Positions 59,149 through 64,000 of a stretch of 64,000 nt of DNA are shown here, in pieces. Source of the stretch: Cryobacterium sp. Y57. Lineage in GTDB: Bacteria > Actinomycetota > Actinomycetes > Actinomycetales > Microbacteriaceae. A program made the position numbers and the translations under genes. The first letter of the stretch is position 1, and each line of letters opens with the position of its first letter. The DNA is taken from positions 1 to 64,000 of the forward strand of contig NZ_PJJL01000073.1 of NCBI RefSeq assembly GCF_002929505.1. Direction: 5' to 3'. Under the pieces are notes generated by a model that had not been told where the DNA came from, ran no database searches, and saw nothing but the letters and a program-made list of their open reading frames with translations.

Positions 59149-59171
59149 CCGCGCTCGGCGCGGTCGCTTTT
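59149..59171 (+). terminator. Terminator between the two proB copies
   Basis: CCGCGC-TCG-GCGCGG is followed by TCGCTTTTT. It ends the obgE-proB1 transcript before the second copy. Confidence 0.75.
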
Positions 59172-59236
59172 TCGCCGAAGGTTGAGTCCGTGGGGTTGCA
59201 CGTCGTGAGTTTTAAATTCGTGGGGCTTGCGAGGCG

Positions 59237-60043
59237 ATGAGGGCGCATTCGCAGCACGTCGTTCGATCCGCGTCGCGCGTCGTAGTCAAGGTGGGATCCT
59301 CGTCGATCAGTGGTGAGAACTCCGGTCAAATTGCGCTCCTCGTTGATGCTTTGGCCGAAGCCCATGCTCGGGGTACCGAGGTGGTTCTGGTGTCATCCGG
59401 TGCCATCGCGATCGGAATGCCCTATCTGCAACTGCAGGAACGCCCCACCGACCTGGCCACCCAGCAGGCGGCGGCATCCGTTGGGCAGAATCTGCTGATC
59501 TTTCGCTACCAGGAGCGCCTCGACCGCTACGACATCGTAGCCGGTCAGGTGTTGCTCACGGCGAGTGACCTCGACAACGCCACTCACCGTGGTAACGCCC
59601 AGCGCGCCATGGAACGCCTGATGGCACTGCGTATACTGCCGATCGTCAACGAAAATGACACGGTCGCCACCCACGAAATTCGATTCGGCGACAATGATCG
59701 GCTGGCCGCACTCGTTGCCACTCTCATCGGCGCCGACCTGCTGGTGTTGCTCAGTGACGTGGACGCCCTCTATACCTGCCCACCAGACGTGCCCGGGGCA
59801 GCGCGGATCAGTCACGTTGCGTTCGGTGACCCTTTAGCCGGTATGACATTCGGTGCCACAACCGTCAATGGAGTCGGTACCGGGGGAGCCAGCACCAAGG
59901 TGACGGCGGCTCGCATCGCCGCCCAGGCCGGCACTGCAGTGCTGGTCACCGCTACCGGGCTGGTGGCCGAGGCTCTACGCGGGGACCCGGTGGGAACCTG
60001 GTTCGAATCCTCGACGGCTCCGTCGGCATTGCGGATTTCCTGA
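59237..60043 (+). CDS. proB: Glutamate 5-kinase, second copy
   Basis: A 268-aa paralogue of the preceding kinase with the same length and motifs (KVGSSSISGENSGQIALL, SSGAIAIGM, VNENDTVATHEIRFG, GVGTGGASTKVT). It also lacks a PUA domain. Residues that differ cluster outside the motifs, so both copies should be active; different feedback sensitivity is possible. It lies after a terminator and just before proA, so it is the copy coupled to the pathway's second enzyme. The start at 59237 has only a weak GAGG 2 bases before it; a TAAATT box is about 19 bases upstream. Confidence 0.9.
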   Translation: MRAHSQHVVRSASRVVVKVGSSSISGENSGQIALLVDALAEAHARGTEVVLVSSGAIAIGMPYLQLQERPTDLATQQAAASVGQNLLIFRYQERLDRYDIVAGQVLLTASDLDNATHRGNAQRAMERLMALRILPIVNENDTVATHEIRFGDNDRLAALVATLIGADLLVLLSDVDALYTCPPDVPGAARISHVAFGDPLAGMTFGATTVNGVGTGGASTKVTAARIAAQAGTAVLVTATGLVAEALRGDPVGTWFESSTAPSALRIS

Positions 60044-60074
60044 GGACCAAGAATGCTCTCCCGGATGCCTCCCG

Positions 60075-60080
60075 TAAACT
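60075..60080 (+). promoter_or_regulatory. -10 box of a leaderless proA promoter
   Basis: TAAACT ends exactly 6 bases before the proA ATG at 60087 and lies in the 43-base gap after proB2. Confidence 0.55.
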
Positions 60081-60086
60081 AGGGAT

Positions 60087-61355
60087 ATGTTGCAGTCTCC
60101 GAACGATGTAGCCCAACTCACGCCCACCCTCGAGGCCGCGCGCACCGCCTCCCTGTCACTCGCGTCGGCGCCGACGGAGCTAAAAAACAAAGCCCTCAAG
60201 CTGATCGCCCAGGCGTTGCGTGATCATGTCGCAGAGGTCGTCACTGCGAACCGGGCCGACCTCGCCGCCGGCGTCACCAACGGTCTGCGTGACGGACTGC
60301 TGGACCGGCTGAAGCTCGATGAGCCCCGAATATTGGCCCTGGCGCATTCCGTCGACCAGATCGCGCTGCTCACCGACCCGGTCGGACAGATCGTGCGCGG
60401 CAGCAGCCTGCCCAACGGCATCAAGATCAGCCAGGTGCGCGTTCCCTTCGGCGTGATCGGGGTCATTTACGAAGCTCGGCCCAATGTCACGGTCGACCTC
60501 GCGGCCCTCGCGCTGAAGAGCGGAAATGCCGTTGTGCTCCGCGGTGGTTCCGCTGCCGAGAACAGCAACCGGGTGCTCATCGGCTTGGTGCAGGCGGCGA
60601 TCATCGATGCCGGGCTCAACCCCGATTCAGTGCAGACCATCGATCCCTTTGGTAGAGCCGGTGCCACCGAGCTTATGAAGGCCCGCGGCTACGTCGACGT
60701 GCTCATTCCCCGTGGCAGTGCCACCCTTATTCAGACCGTGGTGGCCGAGTCCCAAGTACCGGTCATTGAAACCGGAGCCGGTGTCGTGCACGTCTTCCTT
60801 GACGAATCGGCCACCAAAGAGTGGGCGATCGAGATCGTGCACAATTCCAAGACGCACCGCCCGAGCGTTTGCAATGCCCTCGAAACCCTCCTCGTGCACC
60901 GAAGCGCCGCCGAACGACTGCTTCCCGCTGTGTTGGCCAAGCTTGCGGCATCCGGTGTCACCATCCATGCTGATGCCCGCACTCGGTCGATCTATCCCGC
61001 TGCGGTCCCGGCGACCGACGAAGACTGGGGCACCGAGTACATGAGCCTTGATATCTCCGTAGCAATCGTCGACTCACTTGACGAGGCCATCGCCCACATC
61101 CGCCGCTATTCCACGGGGCACACCGAGTCGATCATCACCAATAACCTGCAGAACGCGGAACGTTTTCTGAACGAGGTCGATTCGGCGGCGGTCATGGTCA
61201 ATACCTCGACCCGGTTCACCGACGGCGGGGAGTTCGGGTTCGGCGCCGAGGTGGGAATCTCTACCCAGAAGCTGCACGCTCGCGGGCCGATGGGTTTACC
61301 GGAACTAACCAGCACAAAATGGATCGTGCGCGGCACCGGACAGGTGCGTGCTTAG
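60087..61355 (+). CDS. proA: Gamma-glutamyl phosphate reductase
   Basis: A 422-aa NADPH-dependent enzyme of the aldehyde dehydrogenase fold giving glutamate semialdehyde, the second step of proline synthesis. The catalytic cysteine is near residue 263 in HRPSVCNALET; VPFGVIGVIYEARPNVT and RGGSAAENSN are family blocks. It is 43 bases after proB2 and carries its own leaderless -10 box, so it may be both co-transcribed and separately expressed. Confidence 0.95.
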   Translation: MLQSPNDVAQLTPTLEAARTASLSLASAPTELKNKALKLIAQALRDHVAEVVTANRADLAAGVTNGLRDGLLDRLKLDEPRILALAHSVDQIALLTDPVGQIVRGSSLPNGIKISQVRVPFGVIGVIYEARPNVTVDLAALALKSGNAVVLRGGSAAENSNRVLIGLVQAAIIDAGLNPDSVQTIDPFGRAGATELMKARGYVDVLIPRGSATLIQTVVAESQVPVIETGAGVVHVFLDESATKEWAIEIVHNSKTHRPSVCNALETLLVHRSAAERLLPAVLAKLAASGVTIHADARTRSIYPAAVPATDEDWGTEYMSLDISVAIVDSLDEAIAHIRRYSTGHTESIITNNLQNAERFLNEVDSAAVMVNTSTRFTDGGEFGFGAEVGISTQKLHARGPMGLPELTSTKWIVRGTGQVRA

Positions 61356-61469
61356 GTCCGATGGCGGGGTCCGGCTAGAATAGGGCGACGGCGTGAGTCG
61401 CCAGGCCTGCGATCCGTCGCTGTCATCTCAAGCCGCGCTTAATCGGTGCGGCCCGTGAATGGAGAACCG

Positions 61470-61685
61470 ATGTCTTTTCTGACTGCCGTGCTGACCGAAG
61501 TCGAGCACATCGCCCTGCCGTTGCCGCTCCTGGTCTACCCGATGGTCGCGGCCGTCTTGTTTCTGGCGCTCGGCGTCGTGGTGTGGAGCTTTCGTGACGT
61601 AGCGAACCGTCATAGCGGCAAGGCGAATGCTTACGCGGCCGCGCACGGCGGACATGGTGGCGCCTCTGGCACCGGTGGCCATTAG
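61470..61685 (+). CDS. Small single-pass membrane protein with His/Gly-rich tail
   Basis: A 71-aa protein with one membrane helix (LLVYPMVAAVLFLALGVVVW) near residues 20-40 and a cytoplasmic Gly/His-rich end (HGGHGGASGTGGH). GGAG is 5 bases before the ATG. A TAGAAT box at 61376-61381 gives a leader of about 85 bases with a GGCGAC/GTCGCC hairpin. Proteins of this size and shape are common between proA and nadD in actinobacteria; the role is unknown. The His/Gly tail may bind metal, which is inference. Confidence 0.72.
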   Translation: MSFLTAVLTEVEHIALPLPLLVYPMVAAVLFLALGVVVWSFRDVANRHSGKANAYAAAHGGHGGASGTGGH

Positions 61686-61700
61686 AAGCCTGATTTCACA

Positions 61701-62294
61701 GTGACAGTTCGTCGTCCACGTATCGGCGTAATGGGCGGAACGTTCGACCCCATCCACCATGGGCACCTGGTCGCCGCCAGCGAGGTGGCACAGAGTTTCG
61801 ACCTCGACGAGGTGGTCTTCGTGCCGACCGGGCAGCCGTGGCAGAAAAGCGGCGTAACCCAAAGCGAACATCGATACCTGATGACCGTGATCGCAACCGC
61901 CTCCAATCCACGGTTCACGGTAAGCCGCGTCGATATCGACCGGGTCGGACCGACCTACACAATAGACACGTTGCGTGACCTGCATGAAGAGCGTCCGGAC
62001 GCCGAATTGTTCTTCATTACCGGAGCAGACGCCATCACCCAGATTCTCGGCTGGAAAGACGTACGCGAACTCTGGGAGCTGGCGCACTTCGTCGCTGTGA
62101 GTCGCCCGGGGCATGAGCTGAGCGTTTCAGGATTACCGAACCAAGACGTAAGCTTGTTGGAGGTTCCGGCACTGGCCATTTCGTCCTCTGACTGCCGGGC
62201 ACGGGTCAATCGGGGATTCCCGGTCTGGTATCTGGTCCCCGACGGGGTTGTCCAGTACATCTCAAAACATCATCTGTATCGGAGTGTGGCATGA
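61701..62294 (+). CDS. nadD: Nicotinate-nucleotide adenylyltransferase
   Basis: A 197-aa nucleotidyltransferase making nicotinic acid adenine dinucleotide, the step before NadE. The nucleotide motif [12 protein letters not shown] includes HHGH at 19-22, and ISSSDCR near residue 167 is the second conserved motif. The GTG at 61701 is 15 bases after the small membrane gene. Its end overlaps the next gene by ATGA. The neighbour rsfS is usual in many bacteria. Confidence 0.95.
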   Translation: MTVRRPRIGVMGGTFDPIHHGHLVAASEVAQSFDLDEVVFVPTGQPWQKSGVTQSEHRYLMTVIATASNPRFTVSRVDIDRVGPTYTIDTLRDLHEERPDAELFFITGADAITQILGWKDVRELWELAHFVAVSRPGHELSVSGLPNQDVSLLEVPALAISSSDCRARVNRGFPVWYLVPDGVVQYISKHHLYRSVA

Positions 62295-63400
62295 CGTTGG
62301 GAGAGCCTCAGCCGCTCAGCCGACGTCAGGCGCGCGAACTCGCCCGCGACCAGGGCGAAGCGGCTGCGTCACACGACGCAATCCCGACTCTCGACGTTCC
62401 GGTCCTGGCGCCGGCCGCGCTCCGCCCTGCATCCTTCGTCGCCTCAACGCAGCCTTCGACATCTCGTCGAACGAGCCGGCACCATACGACGTCCGAAATA
62501 GACGAGGCCCAGGAGACAGTATTTCCTAGCCCAAGTCCACTCGCAGCCGAGTCCGCGCCGTCTGCTCCGGTTTCGGCACCACACACGCCCAGTCGCCGGG
62601 AGTTACGTGCATTGCACGCGCGTGAGGAAGAGCGGGCCCTCTCTACCGGCGACTTTGCGATTTTGGCTGGTGAGCCAGTCGAGGCGAAACCTGCTGATGC
62701 TACGCCGGTCGAGCCCGAGCCCGAGCTAATCGAGCCCGATCTGATCAAGCCCGAGCTAACCCAGTTCGAGCCGGCCACTCCGGTCACCGTTGACCGGGTC
62801 GAACCCGAGCAATTGTATGCCGAACCGATCGTGGCCGAACCGATCGTCACGGCACCGATCGAGGCGCCAGCCTCGGCTGTCAGCTCCGCCACCGGTTGGA
62901 TACCACCGATCGGGCACTGGTCGGTCGATGAGGATGCTCTACGCGTCGAAGCGCCAAAGCGTGACCAGTCCCTCGACGAACTGATCAACCGCGGTATCGG
63001 GGCCGGTGGGATCCCCACCACCACGAACGCGCTCATATTGCCGTCGATTCCGCATCAGGGCAGCAGCGTGAGTCCCATCTCCAATACCGGTGAGATCATG
63101 ATCACCGGTTCATTCGACCTGCCGCGTAGTCTTGGCTCGACTGGCGCGCACCCGAATCTGTTCGATTCGTCGGAGATAGACCACATGATGGACCAGCTCG
63201 ATGCCGATCAACTCGGGGGGGACTCGGCCCCGGTTAGTGCGAGTCGCGCTGTGAGTACGCATGCCTCGACGCGGGGAATGCTGGCCCCGCCCAAGAAACG
63301 CCGTGCCTCGCTTCCGATGATTCTCGTCATCGCGACGGCAGTTTTGGCTGTGAGCGTTCTAGCGCTTTTCGTGACCGGCTATCTGCTGGGCAATTTCTAG
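62291..63400 (+). CDS. Long disordered protein with C-terminal membrane anchor, function unknown
   Basis: A 369-aa protein, overlapping nadD by 4 bases. Residues 1-330 are rich in Ser, Ala, Pro and Glu, with [13 protein letters not shown] basic patches at the N-terminus and at about 110, and imperfect [15 protein letters not shown] repeats near 150-180. The only hydrophobic stretch is the last 25 residues ([27 protein letters not shown]), so it is tail-anchored with the long domain in the cytoplasm. The position between nadD and rsfS is typical of actinobacteria, but no function is known to me. Confidence 0.7.
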   Translation: MTLGEPQPLSRRQARELARDQGEAAASHDAIPTLDVPVLAPAALRPASFVASTQPSTSRRTSRHHTTSEIDEAQETVFPSPSPLAAESAPSAPVSAPHTPSRRELRALHAREEERALSTGDFAILAGEPVEAKPADATPVEPEPELIEPDLIKPELTQFEPATPVTVDRVEPEQLYAEPIVAEPIVTAPIEAPASAVSSATGWIPPIGHWSVDEDALRVEAPKRDQSLDELINRGIGAGGIPTTTNALILPSIPHQGSSVSPISNTGEIMITGSFDLPRSLGSTGAHPNLFDSSEIDHMMDQLDADQLGGDSAPVSASRAVSTHASTRGMLAPPKKRRASLPMILVIATAVLAVSVLALFVTGYLLGNF

Positions 63401-63524
63401 TGGCTCGAAGCCTTCAACCTCGTTCCACCCGCTCTATGATCCCCTGCTGTCCGCCTTCTTTCGTTCCCTCTTTCATCGCCGCAATGGCAATACCGCCTCG
63501 CTTTACAATCTCAAGGATTCATTC

Positions 63525-63926
63525 ATGACCACTTCACCTCACGCCCTCGAGCTGCTTGCAATCGCCGTCGCTGCCGCCGACTCCAAGGGAGGAGAAGATC
63601 TTGTCGCTCTCGATGTCTCAAATCCGCTTCCTCTGGCCGATATCTTTTTCATCGTCACTGGCCGATCCGAGCGCAACGTGGTTGCGATTGCCGGTGAGAT
63701 CGAAGACAAACTGATCGAGGCCGGCTACAAGCCGCTTCGTCGTGAGGGACGAGCTGCCGGTCGCTGGGTGCTGGTTGACTTCGGTGACCTGGTCGTGCAC
63801 GTCTTCCACGAGGAAGAGCGCCAGTATTACTCCCTTGAGCGCCTGTGGAAAGATTGCCCGGTGATTCCAACCGGGATCCCCGCCAAACTGTCGGTAGAAG
63901 ACGCCGTAGAAGAGGTCGCGGAGTAG
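63525..63926 (+). CDS. rsfS: Ribosome silencing factor RsfS
   Basis: A 133-aa protein that binds L14 and stops 50S-30S joining in starvation. ADIFFIVTGRSERNVVAIAGEIEDKL and WVLVDFGDLVVHVFHEEERQYYSLERLW are family hallmarks. AAGGA lies 8 bases before the ATG. It follows nadD and the tail-anchored gene with a 124-base gap and is the last complete gene in the window. Confidence 0.95.
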   Translation: MTTSPHALELLAIAVAAADSKGGEDLVALDVSNPLPLADIFFIVTGRSERNVVAIAGEIEDKLIEAGYKPLRREGRAAGRWVLVDFGDLVVHVFHEEERQYYSLERLWKDCPVIPTGIPAKLSVEDAVEEVAE

Positions 63927-63968
63927 TTTCGGTTTCGCAGATCCCATTCTGTGTTGTAAGCTAACAAA

Positions 63969-63994
63969 GTTGTTTCGAAGCAATTCGAAACAAC
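63969..63994. promoter_or_regulatory. 26-bp palindrome near the window end
   Basis: GTTGTTTCGAA and TTCGAAACAAC are perfect 11-bp arms around GCAA, 42 bases after rsfS. It is AT-rich against the surrounding sequence and not followed by a T run, so an operator or partition-like site is more likely than a terminator. The gene it would control lies outside the window. Confidence 0.5.
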
Positions 63995-64000
63995 AATCTG

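Noticed and set aside
63969..63994. A LexA (SOS) box at the window end
   Set aside because: TCGAA and TTCGA are present but the spacing is 4 bases between AA and TT, two bases shorter than the usual actinobacterial TCGAAC-N4-GTTCGA pattern.

Overview
The window is high-GC chromosomal DNA from an actinobacterium. The mixture of a short ECF sigma factor with its anti-sigma factor, a mycothiol-type DsbA reductase, group II truncated haemoglobin, two clpP genes, RNase E/G with long disordered arms, an ileS T-box with a very short Stem I and many leaderless starts points to Micrococcales. The gene neighbourhoods look like Microbacteriaceae, possibly a cold-living genus such as Cryobacterium; this placement is inference. 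No phage, transposon, CRISPR or plasmid gene was found. It reads as an ordinary backbone with a few unusual loci.

Layout. 0-10 kb: nadE, a membrane protein, msrA, an SSB-like protein, a lipoprotein next to ettA, thioesterases, a SigL-like sigma/anti-sigma pair with its own ECF promoter, and an azoreductase-like flavoprotein. 10-23 kb: a luciferase-like oxidoreductase, truncated haemoglobin, MscS channel, aminopeptidase N, a DUF2332 protein, an AAA ATPase, an unusual zinc-ribbon SDR protein, and an MFS transporter whose promoter spacer is a C/G-tract palindrome. 22-26 kb: an Rv2466c-like DsbA, rpiB, a Nei/Fpg glycosylase and a multicopper oxidase lipoprotein. 26-31 kb: tRNA-Gly(TCC), tRNA-Pro(TGG), then trigger factor, clpP1, clpP2 and clpX, a protein quality-control cluster. 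31-39 kb: a membrane protein, a frameshifted M3 oligopeptidase gene, a GntR regulator with its membrane partner and a 34-bp operator, then valS with two small genes. 39-44 kb: an oligopeptide ABC operon. 44-50.5 kb: T-box-controlled ileS, folC, DUF4233 and ndk as one overlapping operon. 50.5-55 kb: a VKOR protein and RNase E/G carrying 39 identical 15-bp repeats. 55-64 kb: rplU-rpmA, obgE, two paralogous proB genes, proA, a small protein, nadD, a tail-anchored protein and rsfS.

Themes. Translation and protein turnover dominate (ettA, ileS, valS, rplU, rpmA, obgE, rsfS, rne, tig, clpP1P2X, pepN). Redox defence (msrA, DsbA-like, azoreductase, VKOR, haemoglobin) and proline synthesis (proB1, proB2, proA) are the next strongest signals. 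A recurring regulatory signature is a TANNNT -10 box placed exactly 6 bases before the start codon, predicting leaderless mRNAs. The most unusual items are the perfect 39-copy QASTE repeat in RNase E/G, the tandem proB pair, the SDR protein lacking the usual catalytic tyrosine, and two long palindromic operators. I did not find a convincing wholly new defence or biosynthetic system.
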